Part shown: positions 13,293 to 25,503 of the stretch, piece by piece
How positions within the stretch are numbered: the stretch's first letter is position 1
Layout: each line of letters opens with the position of its first letter
DNA from: Pontederia crassipes
Taxonomy: Eukaryota > Streptophyta > Magnoliopsida > Commelinales > Pontederiaceae
NCBI GenBank assembly: GCA_030549335.1
Contig: CM060194.1
Coordinates: 38,395,171 to 38,459,170, forward strand
Reading direction: 5' to 3'
DNA: 64,000 nucleotides
The notes under the pieces: model-generated
Told to the model about the DNA's origin: nothing
Databases searched by the model: none
Seen by the model: only the letters and a program-made list of their open reading frames with translations
Program-made: the position numbers and the translations under genes

Positions 13293-16200
13293 CGAACGGA
13301 CGGACGTAGAGGAGAGGGGCAAATCTCGTCGGCGGTGCCCGGTCTCCGATGGCAAAGTCACGACAGGAGAGGGTCTTGTCGAGGGCAGCCCGGTCTCTGA
13401 TGATGAAGTCGCGAGAGGAGAGGGGTAGATTTCGTCGGCGCCGACTCGTCGCAAGAGAGAGTGAAAGAGGTGAGAGAGAGAGAGAGTAAAAAGGGGTATA
13501 ATTTTTTATCTCACACCTTTTGTACGAGTCAATCAGACCGGTCCCGCTTGCCTTTTTTTCATGATGAACAAACGACCGCCGGCTTTAAAGGCGCCCGTCC
13601 AATGCGCATCGGACGGGCGCCAATGAATCGTCGGTTTTTCATGCTGAAATCTCCATTAGAACTGAGAAAACGTCGATAGTTGCCTTATCTCTCTCTAAGA
13701 AGATGGAACGCATCGCGATGTGTTTTTGGTATCAAATTCTACTTGTGGTACAACCAACAGTTTTATTCCTTTTACATTACCAGGCTTCTTTACTTGAGTG
13801 GACAGATGACCTGTTGGGATTTATACTAAAAGGCTATGGTGAATCGATCAATTATCGCATGGGAATACCATTGCTCCGAGACGTTGTTAATTCAATGGAA
13901 CAAGCAATCATTGCAAAAGAAGGTATTTGTAAAATCATACTTTGTCATGGTTCTTCGAATTATGCCCCATCAGTGCGATTGATCTCTTCAACCTCTGTTG
14001 GTGGCCCACTATGATAGGCAAAACACTCTTAAATGGGGCATGCTATCTGCCCTTAAGAAAAATGGGACATGATATCACAGTTAATCTGGTCCCATGATGT
14101 TCTTTGCACTGCTTAATTATTAGAGGAACTAGTTTTGCATTTAGTTCTGTTTCTGTACATCATTTCTGATTTGAAATCAGGAAACTACGCTCCTGGGACT
14201 TTTGAGAAAGCAAGACTTCGTTTTCCCTCTCATTATATCTTATATTATTTTCTCAAGTTTGTCTCATTGTTTGCAAGATTTTGAAAAGATACAGAAGGAG
14301 CAATCAGTGAACCTTCCGCTGAAGCCTCCACAACGAAGAAATTGGAGAGGAAGTCTCGTAGCACCTTTTGCTGCAAATAATATGCTGGTTTTGTATGGAT
14401 GCCCCCGTAATAATTCTACTTCCAGCATGCCATCTCCGGATCACCGAAGCAAGTATTTTGTGCAAGTTTTGCATAACGAGATTCCGATTCCAATGCCAGT
14501 AAGCTTTGAAAACTGTTTTTTCTTCAAATTGTTTTTCGTTTTATAATGCATTTGATTTCCCCATATTTGGGAATGCAATGATAAGAAGGCATGGCAGATG
14601 TAGGTCTCAATTATGCAATTTAATTCCTTGTTTTTATTTAAATTACTCTTGAAGGCTATCCAGAAAATGATGTCCAACTAAGTCATTGACTGTTACATCA
14701 CTTGCCTGTAATCAATAATAGCAAAGGTCTATTTATTCTTTATGATTTTTTTATTTCACATCATATATCCTCATAACTAATATGCGGTAGCTCCCTTTTG
14801 CCAGTCCTATGTTGCAAGGTTACCTAACATACTTGTACCGGTACGGATATGAAATACTTTAAAATTTAAAAATTTAGATAATAATATATTAAATATATAA
14901 TATATACACAAAAATCATAACACTTCTAGTATATACGTGATGTTTACGTCCCACAACAAGTAATTACTTATTGATAATAATGTTTTGAATTTTATCTTGA
15001 CTGAAAATTCATCTAATCTTCAAGATACTTTGAAATAAAAGACGTCATCTCCCTCAATATTAGGTTGAATTTATTTATGATTCAGAATTAATTAATTTTC
15101 TTATCACGAGATAAGTGTCCTAATTTTGAGAAATTAATTCATAATTTTGGTCCGTAATTTCTATCATTTACATATATAAACTCCATAAGGACTGAATAAA
15201 AAATAATCCGAATTGTAATATTCTTATATTTTCATCTAATAAAATTTTATATCGTCTTAAATTTTTGATTAATTTTTCAGTGCATAATTTCTCTCGTCTA
15301 AAAATTCTAACACTTATTCACTTTATATAAAATTTATAAGATGTCTAAATGAAGAGCATTTAATAATTTTCTTTCTTCTCTAGGTTGAAGATGACTTCCC
15401 ATCTTTATCATCTATATGTTTTGTTGCTCACATTTGACATGAACATAGCAAAACATACTATAAGATGACGATATTTATTGCCGTTTTGTTAATTTTATAT
15501 GTTCACCATGTTCCCTAGTGTCAATGTTTTCATGATCATTTATTATATTTTTGTATTTTATTTGGCAAAATTTTAATATGGTGTACACAAAATCATAAGT
15601 ACCTATTGAAGTATCCATTTTTTAAAATTAATATTTTATTGAGTATGTACGGAGTATTATTATTGGGTACCGATACGGGTACATGGAGAAAATTGAAGTA
15701 CCCGTCCATCATAGTACTAGTCTCTCCATGTGGTTTGTGCATGCTGGCGGGTTATATTATGTAAAATAAGAACATTATGTTAACATCATGTAACTTTAAA
15801 AGTTTTGTATGTTGATGTAGAAACGATCTTCTCTTATGTTTTGTCATTTCCCTTGTATGTAAACATGCCTGTTTCATAATCCATTGTTTAGTGCGGATTC
15901 TAAATTCCTTATAGAGATTAGAGAACCTTTTTTTAATTGATGAATACTGCGAATTAATTCTGAGCTAAAAGAAAGCAGGCTCATGATTTAATTCTTTTCT
16001 ATTATTATTGCTTTCACTCTATATGACTAATCACATATATTTGTTCCATGAGCAGGGTTGTGATAACAGAGATTTCTGTCCGTTTGAGGTTTTTAAGGTG
16101 CACAGTAGTTTCTCTTACTGATTTATGCTCAATTTCTTTTTATTTTTTTCTAAATTAATATGACATGGAACTATGAATATGCAGGAAACGATTGTTAATC

Positions 16201-16358
16201 CTCACATGAAACATGACTTCAATTCAATTTGCAACGCTGATTTGGGAGCGGCCAAGGCAGCGCAAAGGGTAAAACTCTGCTCAAACATTATGCAAGTTGT
16301 CAAATTTATTAGGAAGATTGTTTCTGAATCAGGACCGAACCATGTCAGAATTGTGTAA

Positions 16359-19280
16359 TATGAAGTCCGGGGCAGAAGAACTATGGTATCCACACGTTTT
16401 GGCCAAATTTATTTTAGCCCATGCGAAATTAAATTTTGTAGTACTGGTTCTGGGTTTATAAGGAGGAATAAGTGGTTATTCATGTTAATAACGTCAAGAA
16501 TAAGTGACGATAAAGATTGTACAATGTACGTATGCTTAATTTTGTCGGCTTTGTATTTTTGAGTTACGATATTCGTCAATTTTGAAAGATTACAAAATAT
16601 TCTACGTTTTGAATAAAGGGCTTAGGGGCTTAGACATCATTTTAGTGTTCATGAGATTGACAATAAAATCCTCGGTTAATTTTTTGCCGGTTCAACCACG
16701 ACTTGTTAGGGTGAATTAGACATTTGCATTCCTTGTCTTCATTTTCATTCAAACAGTAGCACGAGTACAACTATAAATGTCACACATGTCAAGATTATTT
16801 CGTAAATCGTCGAGATAACCTCCTCTAAAAAGAATAAAATCACTCTATCTTTTCATCTTTATTCATTAACCAAACGGTTCAAAGAGTCCATATATTGTTA
16901 TCATCTAGAGACGATAAGATTGTTTAAGTGTTCCTTTTCTTTGGAGTGTGTCCTCCCCTCCCCAAGGCCACTTAGAAATAAATATTTATTATGCCGTGAA
17001 GTAGCTTTGCGGTGTACGTAAACGTTAGCATGGATGTGCAATATTCCAAAATCTTTTCTCCTATTCAACCTAAACAAAGATTAGTTTACTTAATTAGTCT
17101 ATTTTATCTAAGTATTAATCTAATTGTAATGTTTTAATGATATAAAAGAAATAAAAATAAAAATAATAAAAAGGGACAAAATGATAATAAAACATAAAAA
17201 AATAAAAGAGGTTATAAGAGTTATTGAACTTTTTTAACCACTTATTTTTTTAGAAAAATAATATCATGCCATATTTTTTCTTTTCACTTAGATTTTGAAA
17301 TAATAAATATAAAAATGAGGTTAGGTAGTATGCAATCAACTTTTGTACAATCAATAGGCAATCAACAAATCATGATGATGATCATTAACTCATGATTGTA
17401 TGATTGAGATTCAATTTCTATTAAATTTAATGTTAAGTTATTAAATTTAATCTCAGTCATATAATCATTATCTAATGATTCTGATTTATTGGATGCATAT
17501 TAGTTGTATAACTTTCGGTTGCATATAAAATACTTTCACTCAATTTTCTTTTTCTTTTTTAAAATTATATCTCTTTTTTATTTTATTTTATTAAATGACG
17601 ATCGTGATTAAAATCTTTAGAAGGTTGATCATGTAATTAGAGAAAATGCTTGATATCTCATTTTTTTATATTTTTAAAATTTCATGTGAAAGAGGGAAAA
17701 TACTAATATGAGTGCCATCTTAACATTTTAGCTGCTTAACCTTCTTTCATCGGTTAAGAAGACCATGACCGCAAGATGCTGAAATTAGTAAATAATTGGA
17801 TGATTGTTAGTGAAATTTAGTCATCTTATACACTTAATTTTTTGTTAATATTTATCTATGTTTACACTAGACTTGGATTAATAAATGAATACAAAATTTA
17901 TAGAGAAATTTCTTACCTTTTAAATAATCAAGAATCACTTCATTTGAACAGCCATATATATAAGTTATGAATAAAAGAGTGCTGCCCGAAAAAGTTTAAT
18001 TTTGAATGAATAGTTTTATGTACTGAAATTTCATTTAATATTTAACTATTTTCTCACTATATTTTGAATGGAAGTTAAAAATAAAAGTTGTATATAATTC
18101 TCTTGAATTTACAGAGAATAAATAATTACCTTATTTGGTTAATTATGCAAAGAGTTTTATGTACAAGAGTGCATGTATATCAGCTATCAATAGAGGTTCA
18201 GTCGAAGAAAAAAGTTTGGACATTTGAAAATGTTAGACAGATAGCATTTTGATCAAAATATGATGTTCGAATATCAGTTATTAATTTTGAATGTCTTAAA
18301 ATTTTATGCAACAACTATAAACAACTAGTGAAAAAAAGTTCGGACGTATGAGAAAAGGCACGAGCATCCGAAACTCTTTTGAAAATGAAAAATAACTAGT
18401 TTGAAATGGTATGGCTATATGGGAGGTTGGAGGCTATAAAAGAGGTGAAATTACTTTAAGGAGGCCATGAGAAAACTTAGACAAAATATATGTAAAGTCC
18501 ATTTGAGATCAAAGTTGTAAATATATTTTTTTCTCTTATCATTTGTGCAATGTTCTAAATTATGAAAAAGAGATTAGACAAGTGTTGTAGTACTTTTGTA
18601 ATAGTGGTTAAGCTATTAAGCCATAAGAGGATGAGCTTTAGCTCTTGAACGAAGAAAATGCTCGAATGAAAGTTTTCAAAAAGGAAAGATTGCATTGTCT
18701 CTTAAAGCAATAAGAATATGATGTAAAAAGATTTCTTGTTCAAACTGGCACTTAAAAGAATTCGTGATAAAGGATAGATATCTAAACAACTAGGAATTCG
18801 ACGATTTTATAGGATCCCTCCTATCCTATGAGATGAGATTGAAGGATGAGCAAGGAGAGACAAGTTCAAATGAGAAATAGTCTTTTTTCTTTTAAGGTTC
18901 ATGATGAAGAGAAATGAAAAACTAAGTGAAGAAGAAGATGAAGTTTGAAGAGGCTTCAACTTATGATAAGAAACTTGAAAAAAATAATCATAAGTTGATT
19001 AAAGGAAATGGAAGAATGAGAGTCCACATAGAAGATTATGTGTATAATAAGGAAAAAAATCAAATCTCACAGAAGGGCAAATGAGGAGAATTTCAAAAAA
19101 GAAATAAGGAAAAAAAATGAAGAGTGAAAGTGAAAAGAGTTACCTTTCAATCTCTTCATCAGGTGAGGATGCTTAAGTATGCTTAATGACAATATCCATG
19201 AGGTATCTTCTAATTCTTCTAATTTCGATGATGATAATGTTGAACTTTCATTATGCATAAGAAAATTTTCTCTTATTAAA
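16359..19280. other. AT-rich intergenic stretch
   Basis: No gene supported apart from the foldback element at 17331-17523. About 18830-19150 is strongly purine-rich (gaagaagatgaag-like runs) and could be a degraded coding or repeat remnant, but no frame stays open for a recognisable product. Confidence 0.5.
17331..17523. mobile_element. Foldback MITE with TA target duplication
   Basis: A 193-bp element whose two halves are inverted copies (left begins TGCAATCAAC, right ends GGTTGCA; the inner AATTGAGATT/AATCTCAGTCAT blocks also pair). TA dinucleotides flank both ends. TA duplication fits a Tc1/mariner-type MITE, but the termini are not the classic Stowaway CTCCCTCC. Confidence 0.65.
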
Positions 19281-19282
19281 AG

Positions 19283-19605
19283 GTACGATTATTTTCATAA
19301 ACCTTTCCTAAATTATGAACTTACCGTATGATATCTCTAAATTTTACTTGATTTACACTTAAGACCCTTCGTCAAATTTTGTTAACTTTTTAGTTATTCT
19401 GGTCTGAATGAAGCTAAAAAGAAAAAAAACATTTATTTTAATTTAATAGAGGGTATTTTAGTCTTTTCACAAATAGAAAAGAATAAAAAAATAGAAAACT
19501 TAACATAATCTGATGGAACGAGTTAAGTGAAAATCTCCGTAAAAGTTAGAGACATAATATGATAAATTGATAGTTCAGGGTTAAATGTAGAAAACACTAT
19601 AGTCG
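19283..19605. mobile_element. Degraded foldback element
   Basis: The left part (ataaacctttcctaaattatg, then tgatatctctaaattttac) is matched in inverse orientation by the right part (aaaagttagagacataatatg, then gatagttcagggtt). The ends resemble the terminal motif also seen at 19622, 26440-26482 and 32735-32775 (TAAACCTCCCCTAAACTATCAC). Termini are decayed, so boundaries are approximate. Confidence 0.5.
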
Positions 19606-19841
19606 ATGATGTTTATAAAAATAGGGTTGTTTCCTCAAACCATCCGTAAACTATCATAATTTTCTAGATCTAACTCTAAACTAAGAACTTCATTTTTTTT
19701 GCCCCTAAACTATCATGCTCGATTATCTTTAATTTTTTACATTTGTGAAAAGTTCATTATACCCCTACCTCAAAGATATTGGTGTTAGTCTATTTTTGCT
19801 TAAAATAATGTATAATAATATATATAAAAAATTAATTAAAA

Positions 19842-20100
19842 AATGATGATGGATCATTCTCGACGTTCATCCATAAGGCCAAGAACACGACCCTGCTGTC
19901 CGCCGCCATCACCTCCTCATCGGGGCAGACCCTAGACGCGACGATGGCATCGGATCTGAAGAAGAATACCACCCTGCCACTGGAGATCGACCTGGAAACA
20001 AACGTTGGGTTGAAGGTGTCATGGGCGGCGTGAAGACGAATAAGATCAGGATGAGGGTCCGATGCGACGGGATCTCCCTACGATCGTCGGCAACGGCCCC
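19842..20100 (+). pseudogene. LEA_2 / NDR1-HIN1-like (NHL) protein fragment, frameshifted
   Basis: GC-rich island in AT-rich DNA. The + strand reads FSTFIHKAKNTTLLSA, then GQTLDATMASDLKKN and LPLEIDLETNVGLKV, matching the middle of the LEA_2 (water-stress and hypersensitive response, NHL) beta-sandwich domain. These are single-pass membrane or cell-wall-facing plant proteins. After GLKV (about 20018) the reading must shift by one base to continue VMGGVKTNKIRMRVRCDGI, the usual VKT..V.VRC.GI end of the domain. No N-terminal membrane segment or full C-terminus is present. After 20100 the DNA turns into G/C runs (20121-20200). It is a broken gene piece, probably carried by a transposon. Confidence 0.6.
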
Positions 20101-20744
20101 TCGACGCGCTCGCTCGATCATGGGGGGGGTGGGGGGTTTCGGCCCCCCATTTCTCCCTCGATGAAGAAGAAGAAGGGGGGCTTGCGCCCCCCTGAGTGAG
20201 CTTGCGCACCGACTTTCCTCGCACGTGGTGAGGAAGAAAATGAAACTTTGGTAAAGAAATTTGATTTTTTTTTAAAATCTAGACATACATACTATGGATA
20301 TTTGACATGTGAAAAAATCTAAATTAATATTTTTATTAGAAAAAAGAAGGAAAATATTTCTTTTAAACAATTTCAAAATAATAGAAAAATGTATTTCTCA
20401 TACATCTAGAAAGAAAGATGATTCAAAGAAGTTTTTTTTTTAAACATAATCATGCATATTTTTAGAAATCTAGACAAATTCATAATAACTTCTTAAAATT
20501 TTAGTTTTATTGTAATGCATGTGAATTATCATTATGCATTTGAGTGCAAATTTGGAAAGTCAATTCATAATGAAATGAAATCGATATGAGTTCCAAAACT
20601 AACCATGACTAAGGGTACCAAAGCAAATGCTTTTTACATGTATGTGTGCTTCACACAAAAAAGAAAGGAATTTTGTATATAAAAAGAGGCGAAGGAACAA
20701 AACTTATAGCAAAAATATAATTTAGTGCATAAAAATGAATACTT

Positions 20745-21444
20745 TGTTGGGAAAAAAGGCTGAACTGATAGTTACGGAATTATTTTCTTTTTCCCTTTTT
20801 AATGCGCACAATAATAATGGGATGATGACAATAATATAATGGAATTAAATTAGACCAAAAACACAGAGAATTAACGTGGAAAACCCCTCAATGTGAGAGG
20901 AAAATTCACGGGAGCAAGGAAATCTTTCACTATGAAATAATAGTAGGTTACAAAGTATCTTCTCTGAACTATGCAAATGATTACAATAATAATCTCAAGA
21001 ATTAATCTTGGATGCCACAGAATAAATGCCTCTCGAAACTGAGGATAGAAGTCAGAACGATCTCACCGAAATACGAGGAATAGATGAGAAGGTTGCAGGG
21101 AAGTAATGCCTGAAGTTTCGTCGAGAACGGATAAGAACTCGTTCCCGAAATAACCCCGAAATTCTCTTCTCTCTCTTCTTTTTTTCTCTCTCCTCTCGGT
21201 GGCTTTCGTTCTGCTATTGCGCACGACGCTGTGTGACTTTTTTGTGCTATTGCACGTCCTTTTATAGCTCTGACACGAGACAATCTGCTTGAGAATTTAA
21301 TCCTTCTTCATCTCTGACAAATCTTCATCTCGATTTGATTTTCCTTCTTCACATCGGATTGTTGTCCGTCTCATAAGATAAACAACTTTGTTTATTTTGT
21401 TTCCTATTCGATGTCAGACTCGCATACACAAAAGAAGTCCAACA
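20745..21444 (-). repeat. 3' LTR of the Copia element
   Basis: A 700-bp direct repeat of 25504-26203, TG...CA ended. It is the 3' LTR because the element reads on the minus strand. Confidence 0.95.
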
Positions 21445-21460
21445 AACTCCCCCTTCTTAT
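21445..21460 (-). other. Polypurine tract of the Copia element
   Basis: On the minus strand the bases next to the 3' LTR read aagaagggggagtt, the usual plus-strand primer site of LTR retrotransposons. Confidence 0.8.
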
Positions 21461-24400
21461 TTATGCGAAGGAATCCACCAAGCCTGCATGCTCCCTGTAG
21501 AACTCAGTCTTCTCTTTCGATAGAGGCTTCGTCATCATATCTGACGTATTCTTATTAGTATGGATCTTTCGAAGAAAGAATTTCTTTTTCTTCGTCTCGT
21601 CGCGAATCCAATGATATTGGACATCGATGTGCTTGGACTTAGAGTGAAAACTAGAATGCTTACTCAGATGTATAGCACTCTGATTGTCGCAGTGGATAAT
21701 GTACTTCTCCTGCGTCAAACCTAAGTCCCTCAGAAACTGTCTCATCCACAGAATTTTCTTGCCTGCTTCAGTAGCTGCGATATATTTTGCTTCAGTCGTT
21801 GATAGTGCAACACACTTCTGTAACTTGGATTGCCATGAGACTGCTGCTCCTACGAATGTCATCAAGTAACTAGAAGTTGACTTTCGACTATCAATGTCTC
21901 CTGCCATGTCAGAGTCGGTAAATTCTTCCAACACTGGCTCAGCATTTTCGAAACATAAGTGTATCTTAGACGTGCCACGAAGATATCTGAGAATCCACTT
22001 GACTGCATCCCAATGCTCTCTACCAGGATTTGATAGGAATCAACTCACCACACCAATTGCATATGCTATGTCTGACCTTGTGCAAACCATTGCATACATC
22101 AGACTGCCAACTGCAGATGTGTATGTGACGTTCTTCATATTCTGCTTCTCGATTTTATTCTTCGAACACTGTCTAGAACTTAGTTTGAAGTGACCTGCAA
22201 GTGGCAATGTAACTACCTTTGTGTTCTTCATATTGAACCTCTCCAAGACTTTATCGATGTATGTTTCTTGGGATAACCATAGCTTGCACTGCTCTCGGTC
22301 ACGGGTGATCCTCATGTTGAGGATATTCTTTGCTGCACCTAGGTCTTTCATGGAAAAACATTGACTCAGCTCTTGCTTTAACTTGTCAATCTTGCTTTTA
22401 TCCTGACCTACAATAAGCATGTCATCAACATATAACAACAGGATAATAAAATCATCATGTGAAAAATATTTCACGAAGACATAATGATCTGATATGGTCT
22501 TATTGTATCCTTGCTGCATCATGAACGACTCAAACTTCTTGTACCACTGACGAGGTGCCCGTTTGAGTCCATATACGCTTTTTTGTAATTTATACACCAA
22601 GTTTTTTTCCTATCTCTTGGAAACACTCTGACTGTTCCATGTAAATCTCTTCTTCCAAGTCACCATGGAGAAAAGCTGTCTTGACATCTAACTGTTGAAT
22701 TTCTAAGTTCTTGGTAGCAGCTAATCCAAGAACCACTCGAATTGATGACATTTTGACCACTGGTGAGAATATCTCGTCAAAGTCAACTCCTTTCTTCTGA
22801 CTGAACCCCTTGACAACTAATCTTGTCTTGTATCTTGGGTGTGGATTATTCTTTTCACTCTTCAGTCGAAATATCCATTTGTTCTTGAGTGTCCTCTTCC
22901 CTTTAGGAAGCTTCACCAGTTTGTAAGTGTTGTTCTCATGCAAAGATTGCATCTCGTCCTGCATGGCTTTCATCCACTCATCCTTATGCTCATGTGACAA
23001 GACTTCATGATAACATACTGGTTCTCCCCCTTCAGTTAATAACACGTACTCTGTCGGAGAGTACCGCTTTGACTCTTGTCTTTGTCTGTTCGACCTTCTC
23101 AATTGAGGCTCTTGCACTGATGCATCATGCTCAACATGTGGCTCATCATCACTGTCTTCACTATTCGAAGGTATATCTGAACTATGTGAGCTGTTATCAC
23201 TGCTACTATCATCTTGATCAACTTCTGAAACAATGTCATCTTTTATCGGTGTGTCAACTGAACTCGGTTCAGCTAAATAATCAGCGAAGGTAGTTGGCTC
23301 TTTGTCCTTCGACAGATCTTCAATTATTTGGTGTTCCATGAACACAACATCTCTGCTTCTGATAACCTTCATGTTAACAGGATCCAGAGTCTGTAGCCAA
23401 ATTCTTCACCTCCATATCCGAGGAAGATACATTCTTTTAATTTGCTGTCAAGTTTTGATCGCTCATCATTGGGGATGTGAACAAAGGCTCTGCAGTCGAA
23501 CACTCTGAGATGCTTATATGAAACATTCTTCCCTGACCAGACTTTCAGAGGTATGTCACCATCCAGAGGTACTGATGGTGAGTGGTTGATCAGTTCGACT
23601 GCAGTTATCATTGCTTCACCCCAAAATTTCTTCGATAGATTGGCATGTAGAAGCATACATCTGACACGTTCCTCGATTGTTCTGTTCATTCTCTCAGCAA
23701 CACCATTTTGTTGAGGAGTCTTGGGAACTGTCTTCTCAAGCTTGATGCCATAGGTGTTGTAGTATTCTTCAAAAGGTCCTCTGTATTCGCCGCCATTATC
23801 TGCTCGAATACACTTGAGTTTCTTGCCTGTTTCTCTTTCGACTTTGGCATGAAACTTTTTGAACTCTGCTAACACCTGATTTTTTTGTGCTATAGGAAAA
23901 GCCCAAACTCTTCTAAAATGGTCATCAATAAATGTAACAAAATAAAGTGCACCAGCTAGAGTTTTATTCTTCATATAGCAGACATCAGTATGCACCAAAT
24001 CAAGTACGTGTGAACTGAACTTCTAGACGAAGAAGTTCTATAAAATGTAACTCTAGTCTGCTTACCGGCCAAACAATGGACACATACGTCAAGTTAAGTG
24101 TCTTTCATACTTGGCAGCGGATTTCGTTGAGTTAATATCTGAAGTCCTTTCTCACCTATGTGACCAAGCCGCTTGTGCCATAATTCAGAGTATGACATCT
24201 CTTGAGTCACGTTTATCTCCTCGGTGCAGTGTTGTGCTTCAGTCTTGTAGAGTGTACCATCTTTGTTTCCTTTCGTCAGTAGGAGTGAACCTCGCTTGAG
24301 TTTCAACACTCCCCCTTTGAAGTTGCTCTCATAGCCGTCATCGTCTAATTTTTCAACTGAAATTAGGTTGAGATGGATCTCTGGTACATGCCTCACATCT

Positions 24401-25467
24401 TTGAGCACAATCTTGCATCATGTGTTGGTCTTCAACTGAATGTCTCCAACGCCAGCAATTTGGGACTCTGACTTGTTCCTCATCTTTACTGACCCGAATG
24501 CTCCCTCTCTGTATATTGAGAATATATCTCTACGATGGGTAACATGAAATGAAGCTGCAGTGTCTAAAATCCAAACTAAATCTTGACTCACAACATTGAC
24601 ACCATCTTCTTCCTCTTCTTGAGTAAAAAAGTATACATCATCTGATGTAGCCACTGCAACGTTGTTTCCACCACTGCCCTTCTTCTACTTTTCAGCATCT
24701 TCAGACCCTTCATGTGACTGATTACGCTTTAATTTTCTGCACTCCTTCTTGAAGTGTCCTGGCTTGCCACAATGATAGACCTCTTTTCTGGACTTCGATT
24801 TGCCCCTTGACCTTGATCTATCGTGACTGTGAGAGTTTCTCTGTTTGTTTCTCCCACGATCTTCCACGATGAATCCCTCTAATTTATTGTTGAGATTCTG
24901 CTCTTGCCTTCTCGTTTCTTCATTGAACAAACTATCGTTGATAGTTTCTAAAGATAGTTGTCCACCCGGAGCAGAATTGTTCATAGAGATAACGAGCATT
25001 TCCCAACTATCAGATAAAGAACTCGGTAGTAGTAGTGCTTGGATCTCATCTTCAAACACAATTTTCATTGAGGACAACTTGTTAATTAATTCCTGAAAAT
25101 TGCCAAGGTGTTCTGCAACAGAATAACCATCCTTGTACTTCAAGTTAACAAGTTTCTTCATTAATAGCACCTTATTCTGCGGTGATTTGCGCTCATACAT
25201 TTTTTACAATTTTTTCCACACTTCATTGGGTTCATCGATATTTGCGATATGATGAAACACATTATCATCGTCCCATTGTCGGATTTGTGCGACTGTCTTA
25301 GTCTTGATCCTCCCCCACTTTTTAACATCCATATCCTCGGGCTTTGCAGCATCACATTCGATTGGATCATAAAGGTCTTTGCAATAATCCTTCATCTGAG
25401 GCTTCCAGATAGAATAATTTGTTCCTATGAGCACAGGCATCCGACTGGGGGCATTATTGTCCTCCAT
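21461..25467 (-). pseudogene. Copia gag-pol polyprotein, broken
   Basis: Reading starts at an ATG at 25467. Gag (about 25467-24690) ends with a knuckle VYHCGKPGHFKKEC in which the first Cys of CX2CX4HX4C is Val. The protease has DTAASFH (usually DTGAS) near 24560. The integrase zinc region (WHKRLGHIG, then CVHCLAGK) is near 24140-24050, and its core motifs HTDVC, RADNGGEY and NGVAERMNRT lie at 23998-23690. RT spans about 22890-22100 with KARLVVKG-type and YVDDMLIVG motifs. RNase H (DSDMAGD, then STTEAKYIAA) ends at TAA 21461. Stops: 25204-25206, 24685-24687, 24418-24420, 24094-24096, 22040-22042. Frameshifts: a 5-bp tandem duplication at 24011-24020, a lost base near 23382, and an indel in the A/T run near 22600-22606. 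Non-functional. Confidence 0.92.
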
Positions 25468-25487
25468 TATAATGTGCGCTTCCTGAC

Positions 25488-25503
25488 CAGGCTCGGATAC
25501 CAC
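25488..25503 (-). other. Primer-binding site of the Copia element
   Basis: Next to the 5' LTR the minus strand reads TGGTATCCGAGCC after one spacer base. This is one mismatch from TGGTATCAGAGC, the complement of the initiator-Met tRNA 3' end, the standard Copia primer. Confidence 0.85.

Larger units (their letters stand above)
11105..13627. mobile_element. GC-rich inverted-repeat element flanked by palindromic 44-bp direct repeats
   Basis: Inserted in phosphatase intron 6. Inverted arms of about 145 bp (11170-11317 and 13441-13583) share the segment ending in TGATTGACTCGTACAAAAG and a CT-repeat block. Just outside each arm lies a directly repeated 44-bp sequence (11105-11148, 13584-13627): TTTAAA, a 32-bp palindrome with half-site GGCGCCCGTCCGATGC, then AATGAA. 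The right palindrome has one mismatch to perfect symmetry and the left copy three transitions. The interior is two GC-rich blocks of degenerate tandem repeats (about 11300-12080 and 12610-13440) around an AT-rich spacer. The open frames inside are low-complexity Arg/Pro/Ser products in several frames at once, without any known domain, so I call no gene. It looks like a non-autonomous DNA transposon, possibly Mutator-like; the class is uncertain because the flanking repeat is far longer than a normal target duplication. Confidence 0.65.
3124..16358 (+). pseudogene. MINPP1: Multiple inositol polyphosphate phosphatase (MINPP-type phytase), 10 exon blocks, disrupted
   Basis: Histidine-phosphatase family enzyme that removes phosphates from inositol hexakis- and pentakisphosphate, normally secreted or endomembrane. 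Exon blocks: 3124-3266, 3389-3476, 9198-9498, 9749-9907, 10455-10595, 10679-10735, 13784-13922, 14181-14224, 14278-14498, 16056-16097, then 16185-16358 ending in TAA. The start gives a signal peptide with a Leu run coded by a CTT repeat, then FDVRRHLSTVTRY. Exon 3 opens with the catalytic loop RHGTRAP, followed by PSWxxGW/ELIS-type and LYHLG blocks. Later blocks include VPRASASAVAFG, NWRG, APFA, NNMLVLY, HNEIPIPMP and the Cys-rich GCDNRDFCPFE. Lesions: extra A in 9433-9436 (frameshift), TGA at 10578-10580 where relatives have Trp, and loss after KARLRF (14224) of the segment carrying the HAE proton donor. Intron 1 is 5.7 kb and intron 6 holds a 2.5-kb element. The frameshift could be an assembly error; the HAE loss is hard to explain so. 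Confidence 0.85.

Noticed and set aside
12613-13454. Open frames in the right GC block of the same element
   Set aside because: Same reason: tandem GC repeats, overlapping frames on both strands, no conserved domain.
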